Below, one piece after another: positions 17,432-26,446 of a stretch of DNA of 64,000 nt. How positions within the stretch are numbered: the first letter of the stretch is position 1; every line of letters begins with the position of its first letter. Source of the DNA: Martinezella hainanensis (GTDB lineage: Bacteria > Pseudomonadota > Alphaproteobacteria > Rhizobiales > Rhizobiaceae); the NCBI RefSeq assembly GCF_900094555.1, contig NZ_FMAC01000003.1, forward strand, positions 248,001 to 312,000, in the 5' to 3' direction. Made by a program: the position numbers and the translations under genes. Under the pieces are notes generated by a model, which made no database searches, was not told where the DNA came from, and saw only the letters and a list, made by a program, of their open reading frames with translations.

Positions 17432-18535
17432 GTGATGTATGATTTGGAACTCATCAATGTCGGCAAAGTCTATGACAATGGCACGCCAGCCGTCATCGAC
17501 TTCAATCTCTCGATCAAGAAGGGCGAATTCATCGCCTTCCTCGGCCCGTCGGGTTGCGGCAAGACGACGACGCTTCGCATGATCGCCGGCTTCGAGAGCA
17601 TTTCCTCCGGCGACATGATGATCAAGGGCGAGCGCATGAACGATGTCCGGCCGCAGAAGCGCCCGACATCGATGATATTCCAGAACTATGCGCTGTTTCC
17701 GCATATGACCGTGCGCCGGAATGTCGGATATGGCCTGGAAGTCAAGGGCATGGCGAAGGCCGAACGGGATGCGCGGGTCGACCGTATCCTCGCCACCCTC
17801 GGGCTGGAGGATATTGCCGAGCGGAAGCCGGATAAGCTTTCCGGCGGCCAGCGCCAGCGTATCGCGCTTGCGCGCGGTCTTGTGGTCGAGCCGGACGTGC
17901 TGCTTCTCGACGAGCCGCTGGGCGCACTCGATGCCAATCTGCGCAAGGCGATCCAGAATGAACTCAAATTGCTGCAGAAGAAGCTTGGCGTAACCTTCGT
18001 ATTCGTCACTCATGCGCAGTCGGAAGCGCTGGCGCTGTCCGATCGCATCGTCGTGATGAACCAGGGCAGGGTCGAGCAGATCAGCCCGCCGCATCAACTC
18101 TATACGCGGCCGGACACGCCGTTCGTGGCTCAGTTCATCGGCCGCAACACGATCTTCGAGGGTGAGGTCGCCGGCTCGCAGGCCGACAGCACATTCGTCT
18201 CGACCTCTTTCGGCACGCTGTCAGGCTGCGCCAATGGCGGCCTCTCCAGCAAGGTCAACATCGTCATCCCTTCGGAGGCGATCGAGGTTCACGCGGCAGG
18301 TGGCTCGGCGTTCGAAGATCTCGCCCGGACCTTCGGCGGCAATGTGGTCGGCGCACGCGTCGAGCGTTTCGACGTTGTCGGCCATATCTCGCAGATCGGC
18401 ATCAGCCTGCCCGACGGCCGTGGCCTCGCGCTCGAGGCGCATGTCGACAAATACCGGCCCAGCGCTTTTCCCGTCGGCGCGGAGGTCATGCTTACCTGGG
18501 ATCCGGCCAACGCGACCGTCATTCCAGCTCACTGA
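17432..18535 (+). CDS. ABC transporter ATPase, PotA type
   Basis: 367 residues. Walker [11 protein letters not shown], signature [13 protein letters not shown], Walker [14 protein letters not shown]-loop [14 protein letters not shown] with the switch His kept, and a C-terminal TOBE region. GTG 17432 and ATG 17435 are both possible starts after GGAG at 17421-17424; the difference is one residue. This is the fully equipped ATPase of the system, in contrast to the H-loop variant at 11633. Confidence 0.92.
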   Translation: MMYDLELINVGKVYDNGTPAVIDFNLSIKKGEFIAFLGPSGCGKTTTLRMIAGFESISSGDMMIKGERMNDVRPQKRPTSMIFQNYALFPHMTVRRNVGYGLEVKGMAKAERDARVDRILATLGLEDIAERKPDKLSGGQRQRIALARGLVVEPDVLLLDEPLGALDANLRKAIQNELKLLQKKLGVTFVFVTHAQSEALALSDRIVVMNQGRVEQISPPHQLYTRPDTPFVAQFIGRNTIFEGEVAGSQADSTFVSTSFGTLSGCANGGLSSKVNIVIPSEAIEVHAAGGSAFEDLARTFGGNVVGARVERFDVVGHISQIGISLPDGRGLALEAHVDKYRPSAFPVGAEVMLTWDPANATVIPAH

Positions 18536-18567
18536 TTAAAGAAAACCCGATCAAAGGAGGTCATCCC

Positions 18568-19449
18568 ATGGCAAAGGAAATCTTGTGCAGTTTTGGTGTC
18601 GACGTCGATGCCGTGGCCGGCTGGCTCGGCTCTTATGGCGGCGAGGATTCGCCTGACGATATTTCGCGCGGCCTCTTTGCCGGCGAAGTCGGCAGCCTGC
18701 GGCTGGTGAAGCTCTTCGAGCGCTTCGGCATCAAGACGACATGGTTCATTCCCGGCCACTCCATCGAGACCTTCCCGGAGCAGATGCAGGCGGTGGCCGA
18801 TGCTGGCCATGAAATCGGCATCCATGGCTACAGCCACGAAAATCCGATCGCCATGACGCGCGAGCAGGAGACGGAGATCCTCGACAAGTGCATCGAGCTG
18901 GTCACCAAGCTTTCGGGCAAGCGCCCGACCGGCTATGTCGCACCCTGGTGGGAGTTCTCCAATGTAACCAATGAGCTGCTTTTGGAGCGCGGCATCAAGT
19001 ATGACCACTCGCTGATGCATAACGATTTCACACCCTATTATGTGCGCGTCGGCGACAGCTGGACGAAGATCGACTATTCGCGCAAGCCGTCGGACTGGAT
19101 GGTGCCGCTGAAGCGCGGTCAGGAAACCGACCTGATCGAAATCCCGGCATCCTGGTATCTCGACGATCTGCCGCCGATGATGTTCATCAAGAAATCCCCA
19201 AACAGCCACGGCTTCGTCAATCCGCATCATATCGAGCAGATGTGGCGCGACCAGTTCGACTGGGTCTATCGCGAGATGGATTACGCCGTCTTCCCGATCA
19301 CCATCCATCCCGATGTCGCCGGGCGGCCACAGGTGCTGATGATGCTGGAGCGGCTCTACGCACACATGATAAAACATCCCGGCGTGAAGTTCGTGACGAT
19401 GAACGAGATCGCCGACGATTTCGCCGCCCGCTTTCCGCGCAAGAAATAG
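18568..19449 (+). CDS. Polysaccharide deacetylase-fold (CE4/PuuE-type) hydrolase, candidate cyclic imidase
   Basis: 293 residues, cytoplasmic. The fold shows in [11 protein letters not shown] (metal Asp pair near residue 12-14), [22 protein letters not shown] (His-x3-His metal ligands near 88-92), YVAPWWEFS and [12 protein letters not shown]. Proteins of this exact size and PuuE-like type include bacterial imidases that open cyclic imides such as succinimide to half-amides, as well as allantoinases and peptidoglycan deacetylases. No signal peptide argues against a wall enzyme. An amidase in the same operon would finish an imide pathway. Function is inferred from family and context. Confidence 0.85.
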   Translation: MAKEILCSFGVDVDAVAGWLGSYGGEDSPDDISRGLFAGEVGSLRLVKLFERFGIKTTWFIPGHSIETFPEQMQAVADAGHEIGIHGYSHENPIAMTREQETEILDKCIELVTKLSGKRPTGYVAPWWEFSNVTNELLLERGIKYDHSLMHNDFTPYYVRVGDSWTKIDYSRKPSDWMVPLKRGQETDLIEIPASWYLDDLPPMMFIKKSPNSHGFVNPHHIEQMWRDQFDWVYREMDYAVFPITIHPDVAGRPQVLMMLERLYAHMIKHPGVKFVTMNEIADDFAARFPRKK

Positions 19450-19494
19450 CCGGTTAGGCTGAAGTACTGAGTGCATCTCACGGAGGTGATTGCC

Positions 19495-19827
19495 ATGTGT
19501 TCACTGTGCGGCGTGCTCGGCGGCAATGAGCACTGGACGGATGCTGCGGCACGGCCAGGAGTGTTCACGCGCAATCACGCCAGCCCCGACCGGCGGCGTG
19601 AGCGCGCCGCGCGGGTGCGGGCCGCCAATGCGATGCTCTCGGGTTTCGGTCTCGTCCTCACCGACTGGCAGGGTGCATCCTTCGTCTTGTCGACGCGAAC
19701 GGGCAGGAGCGAGATCATCGAGGATCTCGGTCACCTCTGGCCGGCGGCCGAAAGGCTTGTCGGCCGGCCCTGCGATCCGCTCGACGATGCCTTCATCGCC
19801 AGGATGGAGGCGCGGCATGTCGATTGA
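19495..19827 (+). CDS. Small protein with N-terminal Cys-x2-Cys, unknown
   Basis: 110 residues from ATG 19495, which follows GGAGGTGATTGCC; an upstream in-frame start at 19471 lacks a site. Begins MCSLCGVLGG, a possible metal-binding pair, and is otherwise basic and soluble (RRERAARVRAANAM). It overlaps the COG0523 GTPase gene by 11 bases, so the two proteins are probably made together, and it could be a metal donor or acceptor partner. I do not recognise the family. Confidence 0.75.
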   Translation: MCSLCGVLGGNEHWTDAAARPGVFTRNHASPDRRRERAARVRAANAMLSGFGLVLTDWQGASFVLSTRTGRSEIIEDLGHLWPAAERLVGRPCDPLDDAFIARMEARHVD

Positions 19828-20881
19828 AGCGAGCGGCTTTCTGCCGATCAATCTGCTGACGGGGTTCCTCGGTTCCGGCAAGACGACGCTGCTGAAGCGC
19901 ATCCTGGCGGACCCCGCGTTTGCCGATACGGCGGTGCTCATCAACGAATTCGGCGAGATCGGGCTTGACCACGACCTCGTCGAAAGCGTCGACGGAGAAA
20001 TGGTGCTGCTACGCTCCGGCTGCGTCTGCTGCACGGTGCGGGGCGAGCTCGCAGCCGCGCTCAAGGAGCTTTATTCCCGCCGCGAGCGCGGGCTGCTGCC
20101 GCCGTTCCGGCGCGTCGTCATCGAAAGCACGGGTCTTGCTGATCCATTCCCGGTTCTGTCGACCATCAAGGCAGACCCTGTTCTCCGGCATCACTTCTGC
20201 GCCGGCAACGTGATCACGACGGTCGATGCCGTGAACGGGTTGCGCCAGCTCGACACCTATATCGAATCCAACCGGCAGGCCGCGGTCGCTGATCGGTTGA
20301 TCGTGACCAAGACCGGTCTCGACACCGACTACGATAGACAGTCTCTCCAGACTCGTCTTCGCACACTCAATCCCGATGCCCCGATCCTGATCGCGGCCGA
20401 TCCTGATCTCGATCTCTCCTCGCTGGTCGCCGTCCAGAGCAATGTTTCATCCAGTAGCAGCCTGTCGCAAAGCGGTTTTTACTGCGAGGAGCCGGTGCAG
20501 CTCGTCTCGTCGGACGGCGTGGCGCATCAGGCGGCCATTTCCTCGATTTCGCTCAGCATCGACAGACCGGTCGACTGGACGGCCTTCGGGCTCTGGCTGA
20601 CAATGCTGCTCAATCGGCACGGCGAGCGCGTGCTGCGGGTGAAGGGCATACTCAACCTCAGCGGCGAGGAGCGCCCCGTTGCCGTTCACGGCGTCCAGCA
20701 TCTGGTTCATACACCGGTGCATATGGAGGGATGGCCTTCGGAGGATCGCACCTCGCGGCTGGTCTTCATTCTGGATGGGCTTGACGGCGCTCTCTTGAAA
20801 CGCTCTTTCGAAGCCTTCACATTGGCGCGCATGTCGCAGACGCCACCCGCTGCATCTGGCCCGATCGCCGCGGCGCGATGA
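19817..20881 (+). CDS. COG0523/CobW-family metal-chaperone GTPase
   Basis: 354 residues. P-loop GFLGSGKTTLLKRIL near residues 13-27, the metal-binding SGCVCCTVRGEL near 66-77 (Cys-x-Cys-Cys), ESTGLADPFPVL, and a C-terminal CobW_C domain. The guanine-specificity motif appears as VTKTGLD rather than NKxD. Such proteins use GTP to deliver Zn, Co or Fe to client enzymes. The operon contains a CE4-type metallohydrolase, the obvious candidate client. Start ATG chosen at the family N-terminus; the frame is open much further upstream but overlaps other genes. Confidence 0.88.
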   Translation: MSIEASGFLPINLLTGFLGSGKTTLLKRILADPAFADTAVLINEFGEIGLDHDLVESVDGEMVLLRSGCVCCTVRGELAAALKELYSRRERGLLPPFRRVVIESTGLADPFPVLSTIKADPVLRHHFCAGNVITTVDAVNGLRQLDTYIESNRQAAVADRLIVTKTGLDTDYDRQSLQTRLRTLNPDAPILIAADPDLDLSSLVAVQSNVSSSSSLSQSGFYCEEPVQLVSSDGVAHQAAISSISLSIDRPVDWTAFGLWLTMLLNRHGERVLRVKGILNLSGEERPVAVHGVQHLVHTPVHMEGWPSEDRTSRLVFILDGLDGALLKRSFEAFTLARMSQTPPAASGPIAAAR

Positions 20882-20897
20882 GACAACCGGTATCCAC

Positions 20898-22115
20898 ATG
20901 AACAAGCATCAATCCGTCGCAAAAAATCTGGCTGCTCCCGCCTTGCATCTGGCCGGCCGGCCGCGTTTGCGTGTTCTCGGCACCGCGATCTCGCTGCTGG
21001 AGGAGCTGCGTCTGCAGGCCGAGGACGATCTCGGCATCGACGTGACGTTCGACAACAACGACTTCCTGACGACGCAGTTCAAGGCCGCGCGAGAGCCGGA
21101 AACCTACGACATCTACGACCAGTGCTTTCACAATCTCGATATCGTCTGGCACTGGCGCGCGATCCAGCCCATCGACACCCAACGCATCGTGCTTTGGGAT
21201 GAGGTCAATGATCTCACCAAGACCGGCCATATCGGCCCCAATCCCAGAATGGGGCTGGGCGACGTGCCGGCGCGCAAGCTGTTCGTTCAGCCCAATCTTG
21301 CGCTCGGCGACACGCCGTCACGCTTTATCTCCATGCTGCCGACCACGCATAATTTCGACAGCTTTGCCTATCGGACGGATCTGGCGACGAACGGCGTCGG
21401 CATGCATTCCTGGGGCGCGCTCTTTGACGAGCGCTGGGCGGGCAGGGTGGCGCTGGTGGACGAACCTGCCATCGGCATCTTCGATGCGGCGCTGGCGGCA
21501 CAGGCGGCCGGTCTCATGTCGTTCGACGATATCGGCAATATGTCGGTCCAGGAAATCGACCAGCTGATCGATCTGCTGGAGGAGCGCAAGAAGGCCGGAT
21601 TCTTCCGCGATTTCTGGAAAACCGCCGAGGATGCGGCGCGGCTGATGATCGCCGGCGAGACCAGCGTTCAGAGCATGTGGTCGCCTGGTATCGGCATCCT
21701 GAATTCCAAGGGCTCTCCCGTCGAACAGGCCGTGCCGGCGGAAGGTTACCGCGCCTGGCACGGCGGCCTGTGTCTTTCGAAGCATCTGAGCGGCCGCCTG
21801 CTCGATGTCGCCTATGACTATCTGAACTGGTGGATCTCGGGCTGGCCGGGCGCGGTGGTCGCACGGCAGGGCTATTATATCTCGACGCCGCAGCGCTCGC
21901 GCCAGTTCATGACACAGGCCGAATGGGATTACTGGTACGAAGGTGCCGCGGCAAGCGAGGACCTGCCCGGCCCGGATGGGCAGCTGCGGATCAGAAAGGG
22001 TTCGGTGCGCAGCGGCGGATCCTATTGGCAGCGCGCCAATTGCATTGCCGTCTGGAATACGACAATGGATGAGCACAATTATCTCGTGCGCCGCTGGATG
22101 CAGCTAGTCGGCTGA
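20898..22115 (+). CDS. Solute-binding-protein homologue lacking a signal peptide
   Basis: 405 residues, PotD-like throughout (RLRVLGTAISLLEELRLQAE, MLPTTHNFDSFAYRTD, WGALFDERWAGRVALVDEP). Its C-terminal pattern RKGSVRSGGSYWQRANCIAVW matches EGDLRDGGSLAERAKNVAYW in the protein at 16121. The N-terminus (MNKHQSVAKNLAAPALHLAG) is not a Sec, Tat or lipoprotein signal and no better start exists upstream without overlapping the GTPase gene. It may be cytoplasmic, or exported by an unrecognised signal. Confidence 0.85.
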   Translation: MNKHQSVAKNLAAPALHLAGRPRLRVLGTAISLLEELRLQAEDDLGIDVTFDNNDFLTTQFKAAREPETYDIYDQCFHNLDIVWHWRAIQPIDTQRIVLWDEVNDLTKTGHIGPNPRMGLGDVPARKLFVQPNLALGDTPSRFISMLPTTHNFDSFAYRTDLATNGVGMHSWGALFDERWAGRVALVDEPAIGIFDAALAAQAAGLMSFDDIGNMSVQEIDQLIDLLEERKKAGFFRDFWKTAEDAARLMIAGETSVQSMWSPGIGILNSKGSPVEQAVPAEGYRAWHGGLCLSKHLSGRLLDVAYDYLNWWISGWPGAVVARQGYYISTPQRSRQFMTQAEWDYWYEGAAASEDLPGPDGQLRIRKGSVRSGGSYWQRANCIAVWNTTMDEHNYLVRRWMQLVG

Positions 22116-22132
22116 AGAGGAGAGCAGGGCCT

Positions 22133-23497
22133 ATGACACAGACACATCTCGGCAAATCGATCGCGCAGCTCTCGGTCCTGATCCAGTCCGGCAGTCTCGA
22201 TCCGGTCGCGCTGGCCGAAGAGACCCTCGATGCGATCCGGACTTATAAGGATCAGGCGATCTTCACGCGGCTCTTGGAGGCGCGCGCGATGGAAGAGGCG
22301 GCGGCTTCGTCCAGGCGGCTGCGCGACGGACGTTCGCGCGGGCTGCTGGATGGTATCCCCGTCGCCTGGAAGGATCTTTTCGCCATCGCCGGCTTGCCGA
22401 CGACGGCCGGGTCAATCGTGCTTGCCGATGCCGAGCCCGCACAGGATGATGCTGATGTCGTAAAAGCGCTGAAGGCTGCAGGCATGATCGCCGTCGGCCG
22501 GGTCAATATGAGCGAGTTCGCCTTCTCCGGCCTCGGTCTCAACCCGCACTACGGCACGCCGCTCAATCCGCTTGCGACGGATGTCGCGCGCATTCCTGGC
22601 GGTTCGTCTTCCGGTTCTGCAGCTGTCGTCGCCGCGGGTCTCGTGCCGGTGTCGATCGGCACCGATACAGGCGGCTCCGTACGCATACCCTCGTCCTTCA
22701 ATGGCCTTGTCGGCTATAAGGCAAGTCATGGCCGCTACAGCATGGCCGGGGTCTTTCCGCTGTCGACAAGCCTCGATTCTCTTGGCCCCCTGTGCCGCAG
22801 TGTCCAGGATGCCATATGGGTCGATGCCGCAATGCGCGGACGCTTTGTCCCCGAGGTGGAGCGTGCCGAACCCGCCGGGCTTTCCCTCATCGTGCCGACG
22901 AACGTGGTCATGGACGATGCCGAGGATGGTGTTGTTACCGCATTCCAGGCGGCGCTTGCGAAGCTTAGCGCCGCAGGCGTCAAGATCCGACGGGCTGCGT
23001 TTCCGGCCTTCGAAAGGTTCTTTGAGCTGATGGCCGAGTATGGACCGCTGGTCACCGCTGAGGCCTTCGTGCTGCATCATCGCCGTCTGGCAGGACCGGA
23101 AGCCGATGCCATGGACCGGCGCGTCGTTGCCCGGACGCGGATGGGCGAGAAGACGACCCTGGTTGGCTATCTGGAAACGCTTAAGGTGCGCGAACAACTG
23201 ATCAAGGAGGTTGCCGCAACGCTCGGGCCGAACGAGTTCATCGCCTATCCGACTGTTGCTCATGTCGCGCCGGCGCTTGCACCGCTGGAAGCCGACGACG
23301 AACTGTTCGTGAAGATCAATGGCAGGACGCTGCGCAACACCGCGATCGGCAATTTTCTCGATTGGTGCGGCGTGTCGCTGCCTTGTGGCGTGGGGGATGC
23401 CGGAATGCCGGTCGGTTTCCTGTTGTCGGCGCCGAAGAACCATGACGAGCGGCTGCTGGGAGCAGCACTAGCGCTCGAAGGGATCGTTACCGGCTAG
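22133..23497 (+). CDS. Amidase (amidase-signature family)
   Basis: 454 residues, about 48 kDa. Catalytic triad elements: Lys in PVAWKDLFAI (near 78), cis-Ser and nucleophile Ser in PGGSSSGSAAV and DTGGSVRIPSSFNGLVGYK (near 155-185). Hydrolyses a carboxamide to acid plus ammonia. It closes the operon, and its size and family suit a half-amidase acting on the half-amide released by an imidase. Ribosome site GAAGAGGAGAG. Confidence 0.92.
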   Translation: MTQTHLGKSIAQLSVLIQSGSLDPVALAEETLDAIRTYKDQAIFTRLLEARAMEEAAASSRRLRDGRSRGLLDGIPVAWKDLFAIAGLPTTAGSIVLADAEPAQDDADVVKALKAAGMIAVGRVNMSEFAFSGLGLNPHYGTPLNPLATDVARIPGGSSSGSAAVVAAGLVPVSIGTDTGGSVRIPSSFNGLVGYKASHGRYSMAGVFPLSTSLDSLGPLCRSVQDAIWVDAAMRGRFVPEVERAEPAGLSLIVPTNVVMDDAEDGVVTAFQAALAKLSAAGVKIRRAAFPAFERFFELMAEYGPLVTAEAFVLHHRRLAGPEADAMDRRVVARTRMGEKTTLVGYLETLKVREQLIKEVAATLGPNEFIAYPTVAHVAPALAPLEADDELFVKINGRTLRNTAIGNFLDWCGVSLPCGVGDAGMPVGFLLSAPKNHDERLLGAALALEGIVTG

Positions 23498-23528
23498 AGC
23501 AATTCCAGGCGCATCTTGTTGCCGGTTT

Positions 23529-23560
23529 GATCCCCACCCGCGTTCAGGCGAGTGGGGATC
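23529..23560. terminator. Bidirectional terminator between amidase and MFS genes
   Basis: GATCCCCAC (23529-23537) pairs with GTGGGGATC (23552-23560); after one mismatch CGC pairs with GCG around a six-base loop. It lies between two convergent genes and is followed by GAATGTTTTG, giving a moderate T-tract for the plus strand. Confidence 0.75.
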
Positions 23561-23575
23561 GAATGTTTTGCTTGT

Positions 23576-24901
23576 TCAATGTGTGCGGTTGCTACCGGCC
23601 GCCGGTTCGGCATCGGCGATCCAACGGCGATGCGAGCCGAGCGCGATCAACAGCACGACAGACAGGAAGCAGCAGCCGGCGAGGATATAGAAGCCGATAT
23701 CGCCATTGCCTGTGGCTGCATCGACATAGGCCTTGATCTGCGGCGATGCGAAGCTGCCGAGGTTTCCGAGCGAAACGATGAAGGCAATGCCGCTCGCCGC
23801 ACCGACGCCGCCGAGATAGCGGGTCGGCAGGCTCCAGAAGACCGGCTGGGATGAGGCGAGGCCTGGGACTGCGATGCAGGCGGCAATCACCATGACCCAG
23901 GGGTTCATCGTCAGGCCGATTGTTCCAAGCGCAATGGTGCCTGCCGTCAGCATGGCGATGCAGACGATGCGATGATTGTCATGCTTGTCGGCATAGACGG
24001 TGAAGAAACGCGTCGCGAAGAGCGCGCAAAGCCAGGGCAGGCCGAGCAGCACGCCGACCCAGGTGTTGACACCGCCGCCAAGAGCTTGAGCCAGCCGCGC
24101 CGGCAGATAGAAGGTGATCGGGCCGACGCCGATCTGGATGAACAGATAGATTCCGATGAAAGCAAGGACGCGCCAGTCCTTCAGTACGCTGAAGACGGAG
24201 TGTTTGACTTCGGAAAGCTTGCTGCGCTCTTCCGCCTCGATCACGGCGTTCAGCGCGTTCTTCTCCTCTGCCGTTAGCCATTTTGCTTCATTGGGGCGGC
24301 TTGTCAGGAAGAATAGGGCCAGGATGCCGACAATCGTGGCTGCTATCCCTTCGACTGCGAACATCCATTGCCAGTTGGTGAGGCCAAGGACATCGTGATG
24401 GGTGAGCAGCCAGCCGGAAAGCGGGGCGCCGATCACCAGCGACAGGGGAACGCCGAGATAGAAGAGGCCGGTGGCTCGGGCACGCTGCTTGGCCGGGAAC
24501 CAGTAGGTCAGGTACAGCAAGACGCCCGGATAGAAGCCTGCCTCGCAGACGCCGAGCAGGAAGCGAACGATGTAATAGCTCGTTGGTGTGTGGGCAAAGA
24601 CCATGCAGGCCGAGACGATACCCCAGGTGATCATGATGCGGCTGAGCCACAGGCGTGCGCCGACGCGCTGCATGATCAGGTTGCTTGGCACTTCGAAGGT
24701 GGCGTAGCCCAGATAGAGAATGCCGGCGCCGAAAGCGTAGGCCGCGTCCGAAATGCCGGTATCGGCCTGATAGGCTGTCTTGGCGAAGCCGACATTGGAT
24801 CGATCGAGAAAGTTCAGAATCAGCATTAAGCCCAGGAAGGGCAAAAGGCGAATGGTTGCCTTGCGCACGGCGCTTTGCAGCGCCGGATTGTCGTTTGTCA
24901 T
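23576..24901 (-). CDS. MFS transporter, anion:cation symporter (ACS) type
   Basis: 441 residues with twelve membrane helices. ACS-family marks: LNFLDRSNVGFAK in helix 1 and GVCEAGFYPGVLLYLTYWFP around helix 4. These symporters take up organic anions such as tartrate, phthalate, 4-hydroxyphenylacetate or hexuronates. The start at 24901 has GGGAGGAGTGAAT upstream; a longer frame to 25030 runs into the promoter. It stands alone on the minus strand, downstream of and in the same direction as the aminotransferase unit but separated by a 337-base gap. Confidence 0.92.
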   Translation of the reverse strand: MTNDNPALQSAVRKATIRLLPFLGLMLILNFLDRSNVGFAKTAYQADTGISDAAYAFGAGILYLGYATFEVPSNLIMQRVGARLWLSRIMITWGIVSACMVFAHTPTSYYIVRFLLGVCEAGFYPGVLLYLTYWFPAKQRARATGLFYLGVPLSLVIGAPLSGWLLTHHDVLGLTNWQWMFAVEGIAATIVGILALFFLTSRPNEAKWLTAEEKNALNAVIEAEERSKLSEVKHSVFSVLKDWRVLAFIGIYLFIQIGVGPITFYLPARLAQALGGGVNTWVGVLLGLPWLCALFATRFFTVYADKHDNHRIVCIAMLTAGTIALGTIGLTMNPWVMVIAACIAVPGLASSQPVFWSLPTRYLGGVGAASGIAFIVSLGNLGSFASPQIKAYVDAATGNGDIGFYILAGCCFLSVVLLIALGSHRRWIADAEPAAGSNRTH

Positions 24902-25238
24902 ATTCACTCCTCCCAAAGGCAGAATGCCACGTAGCGAGACCATCGCGGGCAAGGCTGCCTGCATGCTTGAACCGGATCTCGATCCGGCCATCGTCGTGAT
25001 GGCCGCCAAAAAGCGTCCATCTGCATGCATATACGCAGATTATATTTATGTATGAAAAGGTCAATAGGCGCAAAGCCGCACGTGCTCGCTCCACTTGCGG
25101 GGCGAGTGGAGCGTCCAAGCGGCTGTGTATGAGGACGGTTTGCCGAGTTGCATGCACCGCATAAGCTTCGGCCGGCAAGCCGATCAGCGCGTTCCGATCA
25201 GGCCCTTGCGCGAAACGTCGGGCTATTTTGGCGTATAT
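24902..25238. other. Gene-free stretch upstream of the MFS gene
   Basis: No credible gene. The part next to the MFS gene is GC-rich; an AT-rich segment near 25020-25065 holds TCTGC-N10-GCAGA (25020-25039) overlapping a TGCATGCA palindrome, a possible operator. The remainder runs to the end of the aminotransferase gene and shows no clear hairpin. Confidence 0.4.
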
Positions 25239-26429
25239 TCAGGCCAGATATGGACCGATGCGCTGAGCCACCGATGCGACATCCTCGACCCGCATCCCTG
25301 CGACGTTGATCCTGCCGGAATCCGGCATGTAGATGCCATGTTCGGCTTGAAGCTGCCCGACATTTTCCGGAGAGATCGGCAGAAGGGAGAACATGCCTTC
25401 CTGCGAAGCAATATTAGCAAGCTCAGGACGGAATTGTGCAAAGGCTTCTGCAACAGCCCGGCGGATTTCGGCTATGCGGTTGCGCATTTCGCTGAGCTCA
25501 TCGACCCAGGCGTGGCGTCGTGACGGCTCCTGCAGGATCGCCGCAACGATAGCAGCCCCATGCGCTGGCGGCATGGAATAGCTGGCGCGGGCATGGCTCG
25601 CCAGATTGCCGATGCCCTTGTTCAACTGTGCGTGCTGATCCCCGAAAAGATAGACTGCACCGGTGCGTTCCCGATAGAGCGAGAAGGACTTGGAGCAGGA
25701 GACGGCAACCATCGCTTCGCCGACGGTTTCGATGACGGTCATCATGCCGGCTGCGTCTTCGATCCGGCCGTGACCGAGGCCCTGATAGGCATTGTCGAAG
25801 AGCGGCAGCAGTCCCCTGGCAGCGATGATGTCGGCAATGTCTAGCCAGTTCTGCGGTGACAGTCCCGCACCCGTTGGGTTATGGCAGCTCGTCTGCAGCA
25901 ACACCGCATCGCCGGGTGTGGCGTTCTGCAGGGTCGCGAGCATCTCGTCATCGAGAACGGCCTGCTTGCCGATATCGAAGAAGCGATAGGTTCCGACCTG
26001 AAGGCCGACGGCGGCGAAGATTGCCTGATGATTGACCCAGGTCGGCGTGCCAATCCAGATCTTCCGTCGTTTGTCGAGGGCGAGGAGCTCCGCCGCCAGA
26101 CGCAGGGCGCCTGTGCCGCCAGGGGTCTGAATTCCGGCGAGCAGCCTGCCGCCATGGTGTTCACCGAAGGTTTCGAGCGCCAGCGCGCGCAGGAAGGCAG
26201 GATCGCCCTCGGGGCCGATATAGGATTTGGACTCTTGAGTTTCCCAGAGATGGCGCTCGGCCGCCTTGACGGCTCTCATGACAGGGGTGCGGCCGGTCTC
26301 ATCGCGATAGACGCCGACGCCGAGGTCGATCTTTCCGGATCGCGGATCGGCCGCGAACTTGGCAATCAGTTCAAGCAGCGGATCCGGCTTCTGTTCCGTA
26401 AGGCTATCGAAAAACGATGTCTTGTTCAT
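25239..26429 (-). CDS. Aromatic/aspartate-type amino acid aminotransferase
   Basis: 396 residues, class I PLP aminotransferase of the AspC/TyrB group (DLGVGVYRDETGRTPVM, LLQTSCHNPTGAGLS). The PLP lysine is in SCSKSFSLYRERTG near residue 245. Start at 26429 follows GGGAGGAACAA. Family members convert aspartate, phenylalanine or tyrosine to the 2-oxoacid. It lies 17 bases downstream of the E2 gene, so amino-acid deamination and oxidative decarboxylation of the product are in one transcript. Confidence 0.9.
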   Translation of the reverse strand: MNKTSFFDSLTEQKPDPLLELIAKFAADPRSGKIDLGVGVYRDETGRTPVMRAVKAAERHLWETQESKSYIGPEGDPAFLRALALETFGEHHGGRLLAGIQTPGGTGALRLAAELLALDKRRKIWIGTPTWVNHQAIFAAVGLQVGTYRFFDIGKQAVLDDEMLATLQNATPGDAVLLQTSCHNPTGAGLSPQNWLDIADIIAARGLLPLFDNAYQGLGHGRIEDAAGMMTVIETVGEAMVAVSCSKSFSLYRERTGAVYLFGDQHAQLNKGIGNLASHARASYSMPPAHGAAIVAAILQEPSRRHAWVDELSEMRNRIAEIRRAVAEAFAQFRPELANIASQEGMFSLLPISPENVGQLQAEHGIYMPDSGRINVAGMRVEDVASVAQRIGPYLA

Positions 26430-26446
26430 TTGTTCCTCCCTTGCAC

